Assembly (NCBI GenBank): GCA_900542495.1
Contig: UQNW01000040.1
Coordinates: 1 to 19,216, forward strand
DNA length: 19,216 nt
Direction of reading: 5' to 3'
Origin: an uncultured Roseburia sp.
GTDB taxonomy: Bacteria > Bacillota > Clostridia > Lachnospirales > Lachnospiraceae
The notes beneath the pieces were generated by a model. That model saw only the letters and a program-made list of their open reading frames with translations, made no database searches and was not told where the DNA came from. The stretch's first letter is position 1. The number at the start of each line of letters is the position of its first letter. Both the position numbers and the translations under genes were made by a program. Below, piece after piece: positions 7,860 through 15,273 of the stretch.

Positions 7860-9557
7860 CTATTCTCCAATTGCAACTTTACATTCCTTTTTATAGCAGG
7901 CAATTCCATACTTGATAAAATTACGCATTCCATCCTGCTTCAGCTTTGCAACATAATCTCTGTCCTCAATCTGTTTTAATGCCGCTTTACATGCAGCATT
8001 CATGTCTCCATCCTCAGCATATTTCAGTTCGATCACGATTCCTGTTCGATTATCCGGAGTTTCCACAAGGATATCACTGTAACCTACTCCTGACTCGGCA
8101 TTTGACTTTGTGAGCCAGTTTGTCTTATATCCAAGAAGCCCCAATAAAATGCCATGATAGAAATTTTCCTTCTTTTCCTTTGCAACTGCTGTATCCCGTA
8201 TACTAATCGTATTCCACAGGTAATCGCCAAAAAGCTGTTCTATTTTTTCTGGTTTTCTCTCAATAAAAGAATTGCAGAATTCTTCTAACGTCTTTCCGTC
8301 ATTTCGGGACACATCACGAAACCACTCTCTTATTTTCTTTGTAAAAAGGTTTTTTATCTCTTTATTCGGAATTGACAGACGATATCTGCCGCTTGCCGTT
8401 CTTCCCTGCTGTGTCAGGTAACCTGTCGTAAAAAGCACACTCCAAAGGTTCTCAATCTTATCCTCAAGTTCATCATAAGTAAGTTCCTGAGAAACTTCCT
8501 TTTCAATACACTCTCCTGCTATCAGCCGCTCAATCTCATCCTTGGTACGGACATCTGCTTTATCTATAAACCTGCGGACAATCGCATTTCCACTGGAATT
8601 AGACCAAAAATCTTCCGGGAGAGCCTCTGGATCTGCACACAGGCTTTTACAATACCGGATCACATCCCAAGGGCAATAAATATCTGTATTTCCAAAATGA
8701 TAACCATCATACCATTCCTTTACCTCCGGGTAATGATCTGACAAATTATAATATTTAAGAATATCCCTGACTTCTGCATCTGTAAAACCGAAACCTTCCT
8801 CATACTGGACATTCAAAATCGATAATACCTCAAAATTATTAAGTCCTGTAAATATACTCTCCTTTGAGATACGCAGACATCCTGTTAAAACAGCAAAATG
8901 CAGGAAATCGTTCGTCTTCAATGCCTGACCAAAAAATCCTCTGACAAGTTCAACCATTTCATTGTAATAACCATTCTGGAATGCCTTATCCAGAGGAACA
9001 TCATACTCATCTATGATAATAATTGTTTTTCGTCCATAATGTTTTGACAAAAATTTAGACAATACTTTTAATGAAGAAAGTACTAACCCTTTTTCTATGT
9101 CATGTTTTCCGTCTTTAATCTTAAGAAAACCACGATACTGTTCTTTTTCAATCTCAGTAAGTTTATCACTTTCTAATAAAAACAAAAATCTGCATGCCTC
9201 ATTTCCAACGATCTGTGTCAGGGCATCAAAAGCCTCCTCGTACAACAGACCATTGACATCTTTCAGTGAAATGAATATCACCGGATATTTTCCCATATGT
9301 TCTGCACACAGCTCTTTGTTGTTCGCTATATATAATCCTTCAAATAAAGACTCATCCGTACCTATTTCAAAAAAAGCACGCAGCATACTCATATTGAGAG
9401 TCTTACCAAAACGCCTTGGTCTGGTGAACAGATTCACTTTTCCCCAATTCTGTAAAAGCTGTTCGATCAGCTTTGTTTTATCTATATAGTAAAATCCTAA
9501 TTTCCGAATATCTTCAAAATTTTCAATTCCAACTGGCAATTTTATTGTATTGTTCAT
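7860..9557 (-). CDS. AAA-ATPase-like / DUF1703 (PD-(D/E)XK nuclease-like) protein
   Basis: A 565-aa protein. The N-terminal AAA-ATPase-like domain starts LPVGIENFEDIRKLGFYYIDKT and has an atypical P-loop RPRRFGKT (46-53) and Walker B IIDEYD (181-186). The C-terminal DUF1703 domain has a PD-(D/E)XK-like core: Asp495 in GYSDILVE and Glu510-x-Lys512 in IVIELKY. The family is widespread and often multicopy in gut Clostridia and Bacteroidetes; its cellular role is not established, and a nuclease or mobile-element link is only inferred. The frame is open to 9656, but ATG 9557 is chosen because of a GGGAGGG site 6 bp upstream and because homologues start at this point. It has its own promoter and leads the LytTR chain. 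Confidence 0.9.
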   Translation of the reverse strand: MNNTIKLPVGIENFEDIRKLGFYYIDKTKLIEQLLQNWGKVNLFTRPRRFGKTLNMSMLRAFFEIGTDESLFEGLYIANNKELCAEHMGKYPVIFISLKDVNGLLYEEAFDALTQIVGNEACRFLFLLESDKLTEIEKEQYRGFLKIKDGKHDIEKGLVLSSLKVLSKFLSKHYGRKTIIIIDEYDVPLDKAFQNGYYNEMVELVRGFFGQALKTNDFLHFAVLTGCLRISKESIFTGLNNFEVLSILNVQYEEGFGFTDAEVRDILKYYNLSDHYPEVKEWYDGYHFGNTDIYCPWDVIRYCKSLCADPEALPEDFWSNSSGNAIVRRFIDKADVRTKDEIERLIAGECIEKEVSQELTYDELEDKIENLWSVLFTTGYLTQQGRTASGRYRLSIPNKEIKNLFTKKIREWFRDVSRNDGKTLEEFCNSFIERKPEKIEQLFGDYLWNTISIRDTAVAKEKKENFYHGILLGLLGYKTNWLTKSNAESGVGYSDILVETPDNRTGIVIELKYAEDGDMNAACKAALKQIEDRDYVAKLKQDGMRNFIKYGIACYKKECKVAIGE

Positions 9558-9570
9558 GAAACCCTCCCAG

Positions 9571-9595
9571 TGCCTAGGAAGCTCTTTCCTATGCA
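9571..9595. repeat. Imperfect inverted repeat in the DUF1703 leader
   Basis: TGCcTAGGAA (9571-9580), 5-nt loop, TTCCTAtGCA (9586-9595): 9 of 10 positions pair. It lies in the transcribed leader immediately before the GGGAGGG ribosome site of the DUF1703 gene, so folding of the RNA could affect translation initiation. Confidence 0.55.
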
Positions 9596-9601
9596 AGAAA
9601 T

Positions 9602-9636
9602 AATCCGCTAAACCATTAACCATAGTATAGCGGATT
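9602..9636. promoter_or_regulatory. Operator-like inverted repeat over the DUF1703 -10
   Basis: Perfect 9-bp arms AATCCGCTA (9602-9610) and TAGCGGATT (9628-9636) with a 17-bp spacer. The right arm overlaps the predicted -10 hexamer (9624-9629) and the left arm lies in the transcribed start region. The 26-bp centre-to-centre distance of the arms is near 2.5 helical turns. A repressor bound here would occlude the promoter, or the RNA could fold. Confidence 0.55.
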
Positions 9637-9652
9637 GACTGCGAAAAAACAA
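9624..9652 (-). promoter_or_regulatory. Promoter of the DUF1703-LytTR-DUF3021-MFS chain
   Basis: The minus strand has TTGTTT (9647-9652) and TATACT (9624-9629) at 17-bp spacing, about 67 bp upstream of the DUF1703 ATG. The -10 matches 5 of 6 and the -35 matches 3 of 6. Confidence 0.7.
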
Positions 9653-9722
9653 TCATTCAAGATTCACATATTTTCTAACATCTGTGAAAGTTCTATTTCA
9701 TCTTCATCCCCTGCACCGGTTT

Positions 9723-10607
9723 CTACGAATCCTGCAATAAATTGTCCACAAATGACATTTGTTCATATTTTTCAGGAAAAGCATGAAGATACTGAAAACA
9801 CTCATTTGCATCATAAATGATTCCATTTTCAATGCATCTTCTTCTGAAAATATCCATAAGCTTCTCATTATCCGGACTTGGCAGATTATACGCATTTCCA
9901 TAGGTTACAATATATTTTTTCTTAATTCCCGGAAAATATCTGTCTAATGCCTGATAAAAATATTCTCTGTCGCCGTCCCTTAAGGTAACACCCATACCAA
10001 AACATATCACACCTTTTACGCCAGCCTCAATACAATAATCAAGAATACCATTGATATTTTCCTTTGTATCATTGATAAAAGGCAATATAGGTGTCAGCCA
10101 TACAACTGTAGGAATCCCTGCCTTTTTAAATTGCATAAGTGCTTCAAATCTCTCATGTGTTGTAGAAACATGTGGCTCTAAAATCCTGCATAGAGATTCG
10201 TCATATGTAGTCATTGTCATCTGCACAACAGCTTTCGATTTTGAGTTAATTGATTTTAAAATATCCATATCTCTTAATATTCTAGTGGATTTTGTCTGAA
10301 TCGCTACGCCATATTCGTATTTGTCAATCAGTTCCAAACACCTTCTGGTTAATTTTAATTCTTCCTCTGCATGAAGATAAGGATCGCACATGGCACCTGT
10401 TCCAATCATGCATTTCTTTCGTTTGGATTTTAATGCCTTCTCAAGAAGCTGTGGTGCATTTGCTTTCACCTCAATGTCCTCAAATTCATGTGTAAATCCA
10501 TAACATTTACTCCTGCTGTCGCAATAAATGCAGCCGTGCGTGCAACCCCTGTATATATTCATTCCATTACTGCTTGAAAGAATCCCCTTTGCCTCTACAA
10601 AATGCAT
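9723..10607 (-). CDS. Radical SAM protein, SPL-like (spore photoproduct lyase related)
   Basis: A 294-aa protein with the radical SAM cluster motif Cys22-x3-Cys26-x2-Cys29 (GCTHGCIYCD), which ligates a 4Fe-4S cluster and S-adenosylmethionine. Further motifs are those of the SplB/COG1533 group: CMIGTGAMCDPYLHAE, the strand VQMTMTTYDE and VVWLTPILPFIND. It ends with the family-like FPEKYEQMS. The group resembles spore photoproduct lyase, but many members are not DNA repair enzymes and their substrates are unknown. The ATG at 10607 has an AGAGGAG site upstream. No obvious functional partner adjoins it. Confidence 0.88.
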   Translation of the reverse strand: MHFVEAKGILSSSNGMNIYRGCTHGCIYCDSRSKCYGFTHEFEDIEVKANAPQLLEKALKSKRKKCMIGTGAMCDPYLHAEEELKLTRRCLELIDKYEYGVAIQTKSTRILRDMDILKSINSKSKAVVQMTMTTYDESLCRILEPHVSTTHERFEALMQFKKAGIPTVVWLTPILPFINDTKENINGILDYCIEAGVKGVICFGMGVTLRDGDREYFYQALDRYFPGIKKKYIVTYGNAYNLPSPDNEKLMDIFRRRCIENGIIYDANECFQYLHAFPEKYEQMSFVDNLLQDS

Positions 10608-10699
10608 CTGTGTTCTCCTCTAATTGCATTGTCATAGGTATCCCTTTTCGTAATCTGCGTGTGTTTAAATAGTTCTTCTGTTATCTGCTCCAAAATGAA
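10608..10699. other. Short gap with an open stretch, function unclear
   Basis: Past the stop of the HExxH fragment, the same minus-strand frame stays open for 33 more codons (to 10595), with a possible TTG start at 10693 (EQITEELFKHTQITKRDTYD...). It overlaps the radical SAM start by about 13 bp. It reads protein-like but has no ribosome site, and is more likely leader or remnant DNA than a gene. Confidence 0.25.
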
Positions 10700-10933
10700 T
10701 TACCAGATTGCCTTTTCACCGGTATATTTTTCACCAAGTCTGCTTGCCCAGCTCTCTACCCAGCAAAATGTATACGGTACTCCATACTCATTTCGCAGTC
10801 TTTCATACTTTTTCATGCTTCCCCAGACAATCGAGATGATTCCCGGAATCAGCATAAATGGTCCAAGCATCAGCGACTGTATCGTATGCCCATATTCATG
10901 CACGGTAATACGATTATCCAGTTCTACATACAA
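10700..10933 (-). pseudogene. Fragment of an HExxH-motif membrane protein
   Basis: About 77 codons reading LYVELDNRITVHEYGHTIQS..., with a metalloprotease-like HEYGH motif (HExxH), a following hydrophobic helix (LGPFMLIPGIISIVWG) and a charged C-terminal half (WVESWASRLGEKYTGEKAIW). Related proteins of gut Firmicutes and Bacteroidetes carry HEYGHTIQSL-LGP before a membrane helix but also have a membrane segment in front, which is missing here. There is no ATG start or ribosome site, and an in-frame stop lies just upstream. An ATG in another frame (10965, MNENKNKPRK) would join the fragment if one base were added in the short run at 10936-10939. Either a truncation or a frameshift is likely. 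The real activity is unknown. Confidence 0.6.
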
Positions 10934-10977
10934 TGTTTTCTTGGTTTATTCTTGTTTTCATTCATCAGAACTATACG

Positions 10978-12015
10978 TTACCAGATTTTCATTATATGCA
11001 ACATAACAAGACTTACAATTGTAATTCCACACCAACATGATGCTCCAACGACAATTGGCTTTCCGCCTGTTTTAATGAGCTTTATTATATTACTGTTTAG
11101 CCCAATTGCAGCCATTGCCATAATAATCAAAAACTTAGACAATTCTTTTACTGGTTGAAATACTTCCACATCCATTCCCATACGTACGCAGACTGTCGTA
11201 AAAATTGCTGCTAATACAAAATAGAATATGAACATCGGGAATGCTTTCTTCAGGCTAAACTTTGCAGCCTGCTTTCCTGCTTTAACACTCTTTCGAGCCT
11301 GTAACAATGATAATCCAAATGTAATCGGTATAATTGCAAGTGTTCTTGTAAGCTTTACTGTTACTGCTTTATTTAATGTCTCACTTCCAAGATTCCACAT
11401 ACTGTCCCATGTTGATGCAGCTGCTGTTACCGATGATGTATCATTGATTGCAGTACCTGCAAAAATACCAAACGCCTCTCCATTTACAGTATCAAATCCT
11501 ATTGCCTTCCCAAGTAATGGGAAAAAAATTGCTGCAAGTACATTGAAAAAGAAAATTACAGCTATCGACTGTGCTATTTCATCATCGTCTGCATCAATAA
11601 CAGGCGCTGTTGCCGCAATGGCTGAACCTCCACAGATAGATGATCCAACACCTACAAGTATAGCTGTATTTGTATGTACTTTAAGTAATCGATGCAGTAT
11701 CCAGGCAATAACAAGAGATGTTGTAATTGTACATACAATAATCGGTAATGACTGCTTTCCTGTCTGAAAGATTACGCCAAGATTCATTCCAAATCCGAGC
11801 AGGACAACAGCTGTCTGAAGTATAATCTTCGATGTCCATTTGATTCCTGCTTCTGCCTTTCCTTTGTCATTCCAGAACATTGTGACAATCATTCCAGCAA
11901 TAATTGCTATAACCGCTCCGCCTATTACGGGAAATATCTTTCCCAATATCCATGACGGTATTGCTATCACAAGGCAAACCAGAATACCACTCCAATTTCT
12001 TTTCATAAAATTCAT
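10978..12015 (-). CDS. yeiH: YeiH-family (UPF0324) putative sulfate/anion exporter
   Basis: A 345-aa polytopic membrane protein with about 10 hydrophobic segments and the conserved family stretches LLGFGMNLGVI, VGVGSSICGGSAIAA (early half) and FGIFAGTAINDTSSVTAA (middle). Length is close to E. coli YeiH (349 aa). The family is annotated as a putative sulfate exporter, but transport has rarely been tested. The ATG at 12015 has a GAGG site 10 bp upstream, and a good promoter lies at 12050-12078. The divergent gene is a truncated LysR regulator, matching the common yeiH-yeiE pairing in which the LysR protein controls the exporter. Here that control may be lost. Confidence 0.92.
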   Translation of the reverse strand: MNFMKRNWSGILVCLVIAIPSWILGKIFPVIGGAVIAIIAGMIVTMFWNDKGKAEAGIKWTSKIILQTAVVLLGFGMNLGVIFQTGKQSLPIIVCTITTSLVIAWILHRLLKVHTNTAILVGVGSSICGGSAIAATAPVIDADDDEIAQSIAVIFFFNVLAAIFFPLLGKAIGFDTVNGEAFGIFAGTAINDTSSVTAAASTWDSMWNLGSETLNKAVTVKLTRTLAIIPITFGLSLLQARKSVKAGKQAAKFSLKKAFPMFIFYFVLAAIFTTVCVRMGMDVEVFQPVKELSKFLIIMAMAAIGLNSNIIKLIKTGGKPIVVGASCWCGITIVSLVMLHIMKIW

Positions 12016-12049
12016 TAAGTATTAACCTCGCTTTCTTCTTAATGAGAAA

Positions 12050-12078
12050 AGTATATCGCTAAACATTCATAATGTAAA
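12050..12078 (-). promoter_or_regulatory. Promoter of the yeiH-like gene
   Basis: TTTACA (12073-12078) and TATACT (12050-12055) on the minus strand with exactly 17-bp spacing, 35 bp upstream of the start codon. A 10-bp perfect AT palindrome (ATTATATAAT, 12079-12088) abuts the -35 and is a candidate LysR-type contact site in this 117-bp divergent region. Confidence 0.78.
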
Positions 12079-12132
12079 ATTATATAATAATATTGAATCA
12101 TAAATTATTTTTATCGTTAAAAGAAGCATAAT

Positions 12133-12459
12133 ATGCTGGATTTTAGAATAGAAACATTCCTCACAGTATGCCAGACAATGAATTTTACCACTGCTGCAAA
12201 ACAATTAAACATTACCCAACCTGCTGTATCCCAGCATATTCACTTTCTGGAGGAAGCATACGATACATCTCTCTTTATTTATCAAAACAAACGCCTTTTT
12301 CTTACCAATTCCGGAGAACTGCTCAGAAAACGTCTATTGACAATAAAAAATGATGAGAAGGCTATAAAGGAAGAGTTAAAAGGTAGTTACCAGAAAATAG
12401 AAACTCCTGTTATTCATCTTTTTATCTGTAAACCATGCCTTTTATCATCAACTGCATAA
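12133..12459 (+). pseudogene. LysR-family regulator, truncated to its DNA-binding part
   Basis: The first 90 residues are a clear LysR helix-turn-helix and linker helix (RIETFLTVCQTMNFTTAAKQL, then NITQPAVSQHIHFLEE and LFLTNSGELLRKRL). After about residue 92 the similarity stops and the frame ends at 108 aa, whereas LysR proteins are about 290-310 aa with a C-terminal inducer-binding domain. No continuation in another frame was recognised downstream, so this looks like a deletion rather than a single frameshift. It is divergent from yeiH and is probably the degraded YeiE-type regulator. A surviving DNA-binding domain could still bind the promoter without sensing its ligand. The ATG has only a weak AGAAG site. 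Confidence 0.75.
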
Positions 12460-12998
12460 AGACTATCACTGCACAGTATCGTTTTTTCTGCGGCTTCTGA
12501 TTAACTGGTTGATATCAGCGGCTGTTTTCACACTAACCCCAAAATCAACCAGATCCACTGATTGTTCCCTCTACTTTATCATCGTCTCATCATATATATC
12601 TACTTCATTCTAAAACCTGCGTCTTAGTGTATTCTCGTTATTTTAACTTTTTCTCCTACAATTTCGATTTTCCAGCTATATAAGCTTATTTACTGTATTC
12701 GCAGTTCTTATGGTCAGTTTTTCCGCAATGCCATTTTCGGCAGTTCTTTTCCACCAGTTGCACTTTTGATATTTGTTTATGTCAAACGTCCAGAATATCA
12801 CATTTTTATAGATTTCTATTTGTTCCAGATTTTCAGAAGGCTGTCCTATTGCCTCTCGTATCTGTTCTGCTGAATCATCTGACAAAATGAAAATCAGATT
12901 ATCATATCAATACATTTTTTGCTATTTTTTCATTTTATGCATTGATAACTGGATATTTGTTTTATGTTTTTAAACGCCTTAGTTGCATCAATGTTACA
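12460..12998. other. Eroded region between LysR fragment and ABC permease
   Basis: A 540-bp AT-rich stretch without an intact gene. It holds the possible remnant at 12676-12885 and otherwise many stop codons in all frames. No terminator with a clear U-tract was found after the ABC permease stop at 12999. It is consistent with decayed DNA left after deletion of the LysR C-terminal half and neighbouring genes. Confidence 0.6.
12676..12885 (-). pseudogene. Unidentified protein remnant (about 69 codons)
   Basis: A minus-strand open stretch reading SDDSAEQIREAIGQPSENL, then NVIFWTFDINKYQKCNWW and AEKLTIRTANTVNKLI. It is protein-like: balanced charge, aromatic-rich core and helix-forming ends. It has no credible start: only a TTG with no ribosome site, and the frame continues upstream (YDNLIFIL) to stops. 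It may be the C-terminal piece of a larger lost gene. I do not recognise the family. Confidence 0.3.
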
Positions 12999-13898
12999 TC
13001 ACCTATTCTCTTTCTCCTGAAGAAATGTCATGCAAAAGAAGATGATGCCAAATACCACAATACTTCCAACCATAAGCATTATCATCTGATCCACGCTTAC
13101 CACAGAACCTTGAAACTGTGGGTTACAATCCAGTGTATCCTTTATTGCAGTGATCATTTCATCCGGTAAATGATTGTGTTCCATCTCTTTAAATATCCCA
13201 CGAAGCATATGGTTTTTCAGTAATGAAGTGCCGTATGTACTTGGCAGATACGACAGCACTTTCTGCAATCCACTGCCAAAATTAGAAATCGGCATATAAG
13301 CTCCGCATAAAAATCCATAACCGGCACTTACAATTGTGCCAACTGCGGATAACTGCCCCTGTGTCGTCAATGGGTAACTGATAATGCTTGATAAAGTACT
13401 TCCGAACAGTACTAATAATATTTCGTCGAAAATAACCCAGAGCACATCAACCGCACTCATATACCATCCCATTTTGTACATATAGCCAAGACATAATACA
13501 AGCGCAAGTCCGTTCACCATCAGGGAATCAACCACTGTAGACAAAAAATAGCCCAGATACAGGCTGGCTTTACTGATTGGCGATACATTAAAATCTTTTC
13601 TCGTGCCATTTGCCCGATCCTGTACCATCGTAAGATTCACACAGAAAGTTACTGTCACGCAGCTCACTGCCAAAAGTGCTGCTGCAAGCTGTGCCGCAAC
13701 GGTTCCGTCAATCAGCTTATCCGAAACTGTCACCAGATCAGAGATTGCCGTCACAAAGGAATCCCTGTACACCTTTGCCAGAAATGTTGCATACAATACG
13801 ATCAATATTACAGGGGTTATCAATGACGAAAACAACATTCCCTTATCTTTGAAAAATAGTTTTCTGTTTCTGCTCATCAATGCCAATACTGCTTTCAT
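12999..13898 (-). CDS. ABC-2 type exporter permease (DrrB-like)
   Basis: A 299-aa membrane protein with six predicted helices: one near 22-42, then a soluble loop, then five between about 85 and 290, the ABC-2 layout. The central motif region FNVSPISKASLYLGYFLS and ICGAYMPISNFGSGLQKVLSYLPSTYG-like elements are typical of DrrB/NodJ exporters (the latter reads FLCGAYMPISNFG). It probably forms a dimeric channel with the ATPase at 13898-14809 to export a drug, lipid or polyketide-like compound. The start overlaps the ATPase stop by one base (TGATG), and an AGGAGGTG site lies in the ATPase end. The substrate is unknown. Confidence 0.9.
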   Translation of the reverse strand: MKAVLALMSRNRKLFFKDKGMLFSSLITPVILIVLYATFLAKVYRDSFVTAISDLVTVSDKLIDGTVAAQLAAALLAVSCVTVTFCVNLTMVQDRANGTRKDFNVSPISKASLYLGYFLSTVVDSLMVNGLALVLCLGYMYKMGWYMSAVDVLWVIFDEILLVLFGSTLSSIISYPLTTQGQLSAVGTIVSAGYGFLCGAYMPISNFGSGLQKVLSYLPSTYGTSLLKNHMLRGIFKEMEHNHLPDEMITAIKDTLDCNPQFQGSVVSVDQMIMLMVGSIVVFGIIFFCMTFLQEKENR

Positions 13899-14809
13899 CA
13901 GTGCTCACCTCCTAATGTTTTGCCTGTTACCGCAAGAAATACATCATCCATTCCACCTTTTACTACCTCATAATCGCGAAACAACTCCTGATGCTCTACG
14001 ATCAGCCTGGTTGCCTCCGATGTATTTTTCACTTTTAGCTGATAACCGTTTCTGATTTTCTTATAATCCCTGCCTAAAGCTTTTATCTCATCTTCTGTCA
14101 CACCATAGACAGACATAGTATCCTGAACATATTCGCTCTTTAGTTCAAATGGTGTTCCCTCTGCAACAATGCTTCCCTTATCGAGAATTACCACATACCC
14201 GGCATTTGCAGCTTCTTCCATATAGTGTGTGGTAAGAAAAACGGTCAGGTTATCATTTACACGCAGTTTCTCGATAACATCCCAGATGAGCAGTCTTGTC
14301 TGTGGATCAAGTCCTGTTGTCGGCTCATCTAAAATCAGTATTTGTGGTCTGTGAAGCAGTGCTCTTGCGATATCAATCCGTCTTCTCTGTCCGCCAGACA
14401 GCTTTCCAACCGGTCTGTTCAGATAGTCTCCAAAATCAAGTATCTCTACAAGTTCCTGCAATCTGTCCTCAAATACTTTTCCTGTTATCCCATAAAGTGC
14501 TGCCCTGCTTTTCAGATTTTCCTTGACGGTAAGCGTTTTGTCTAACACACTGTCCTGAAATACCACGCCAAGCATTTTTCCGACTTTCTTACCCATTTTC
14601 TCCAGATCACTTCCCTGAATCTGCACGGTTCCACGGTCTTTATGAAGCTGTCCGCAGATAATAGAGATTGTGGTACTTTTTCCTGCTCCGTTTACACCAA
14701 GAAACGCAAACAATTCTCCTTTTTTCACCTGAAAACTTATGTCATTCACTGCTTTTACATCACCAAAGCTTTTACTCAGATGTTCTATCTTAATAATGTC
14801 TGAACTCAT
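13898..14809 (-). CDS. ABC exporter ATPase, DrrA/daunorubicin-resistance type
   Basis: A 303-aa ATPase with Walker A GVNGAGKST (38-46), Q-loop Gln85, signature LSGGQ (137-141), Walker B ILILDEPTTGLDP (Asp161-Glu162) and switch His195 (LTTHYMEEA). The C-terminal 80 residues form the DrrA-type accessory domain (VVKGGMDDVFLAVTGKTL), in which the DDVFL motif is typical of drug and antibiotic exporters. It is the first gene of a two-gene operon. The ribosome site is AAGG/GGAG 7-11 bp upstream of the ATG. It could be expressed from the promoter at 15205-15233 through the decayed gene in between, since no terminator was seen there. Confidence 0.92.
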   Translation of the reverse strand: MSSDIIKIEHLSKSFGDVKAVNDISFQVKKGELFAFLGVNGAGKSTTISIICGQLHKDRGTVQIQGSDLEKMGKKVGKMLGVVFQDSVLDKTLTVKENLKSRAALYGITGKVFEDRLQELVEILDFGDYLNRPVGKLSGGQRRRIDIARALLHRPQILILDEPTTGLDPQTRLLIWDVIEKLRVNDNLTVFLTTHYMEEAANAGYVVILDKGSIVAEGTPFELKSEYVQDTMSVYGVTEDEIKALGRDYKKIRNGYQLKVKNTSEATRLIVEHQELFRDYEVVKGGMDDVFLAVTGKTLGGEH

Positions 14810-14877
14810 TTTTCAACCTTCTCCTCTCGCTTTATCAACATCAGGCGTACACCTGTAACCGACCTGTCAATCAAATC

Positions 14878-15152
14878 TCATTTATTCACAATCGCAGTAA
14901 TTTCTTTTCGCTGATACTGCATCAAATACATCTGATATATGGTTACTGCTATCGCCGCAGCAATACAGGTTGTAATCGTGATCAGCTTGTTATGCCGTCA
15001 AATGCGATCTCTATGATTCCCATATAAATCAGTAATTCAAAAATGGGTTCCTTCTTTTTTACTTTGTATGCATACCGTTCCCGATAACAAATAAAAGCTG
15101 CATATAATACGATTAACATACATCCTATTTGCAGTTTGCTATATTCGATCAT
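14878..15152 (-). pseudogene. Remnant of a membrane signalling protein (GGDEF-type N-terminus)
   Basis: The minus-strand ATG at 15152 opens a 56-codon frame (MIEYSKLQIGCMLIVLYAAF ... FELLIYMGIIEIAFDGITS, stop at 14982). This strongly resembles the first membrane segments of multi-helix diguanylate cyclase-like proteins of Lachnospiraceae (from memory). A second frame continues to 14878 with HNKLITITTCIAAAIAVTIY and QRKEITAIVNK, another membrane helix plus a short charged tail. No GGDEF catalytic domain is present. The likely history is internal deletion with frameshift, leaving the start and an unrelated or distal part. Its promoter is intact. Confidence 0.55.
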
Positions 15153-15204
15153 AATTTTATCCTTTGTTCTTTCACATTCTGATTTAGTTTATGTTCCTAT
15201 TTAT

Positions 15205-15233
15205 CTTATATATGATTTCGCAATAGAAGTCTA
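15205..15233 (-). promoter_or_regulatory. Promoter upstream of the signalling-protein remnant
   Basis: The minus strand has TAGACT (15228-15233, 4 of 6) and TATAAG (15205-15210, 5 of 6) with 17-bp spacing, about 53 bp upstream of the ATG at 15152. The nearer direct repeat (15245-15252) ends 11 bp upstream of the -35, the position expected for an activator site. Confidence 0.6.
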
Positions 15234-15268
15234 CCTGCTGCTATGTAAGATGCATAAATCGGCAGGTA
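15232..15268. repeat. Inverted repeat TACCTGC...GCAGGTA around the promoter
   Basis: Perfect 7-bp arms at 15232-15238 and 15262-15268 with a 23-bp spacer; one arm overlaps the -35. It may be a regulatory site or chance. Confidence 0.35.
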
Positions 15269-15273
15269 AGATG
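15245..15273. promoter_or_regulatory. Two direct repeats spaced exactly 21 bp (LytTR-like operator)
   Basis: GTAAGATGCA (15245-15254) and GTAAGATGTA (15266-15275) match at 9 of 10 positions and start 21 bp apart. Two half sites of about 9 bp at two helical turns, just upstream of a weak -35, is the layout of LytTR-family activator sites. The bases do not match the published LytTR consensus closely. Confidence 0.4.

Noticed and set aside
9558..9656. 33-codon N-terminal extension of the DUF1703 gene
   Set aside because: It would run through the predicted promoter and both inverted repeats; the ATG at 9557 has a far better ribosome site and the family start.
9664..9765. Minus-strand open stretch (GQFIAGFVETGAGDEDEIEL...) overlapping the radical SAM end
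   Set aside because: It has no start codon or ribosome site, is only about 32 codons, and overlaps a well-supported gene end whose FPEKYEQMS tail looks like the family's normal C-terminus. Probably chance.
11228..11767. Long plus-strand open frame (179 codons) opposite yeiH
   Set aside because: It is antisense to a clearly conserved membrane protein, with no promoter or ribosome site.
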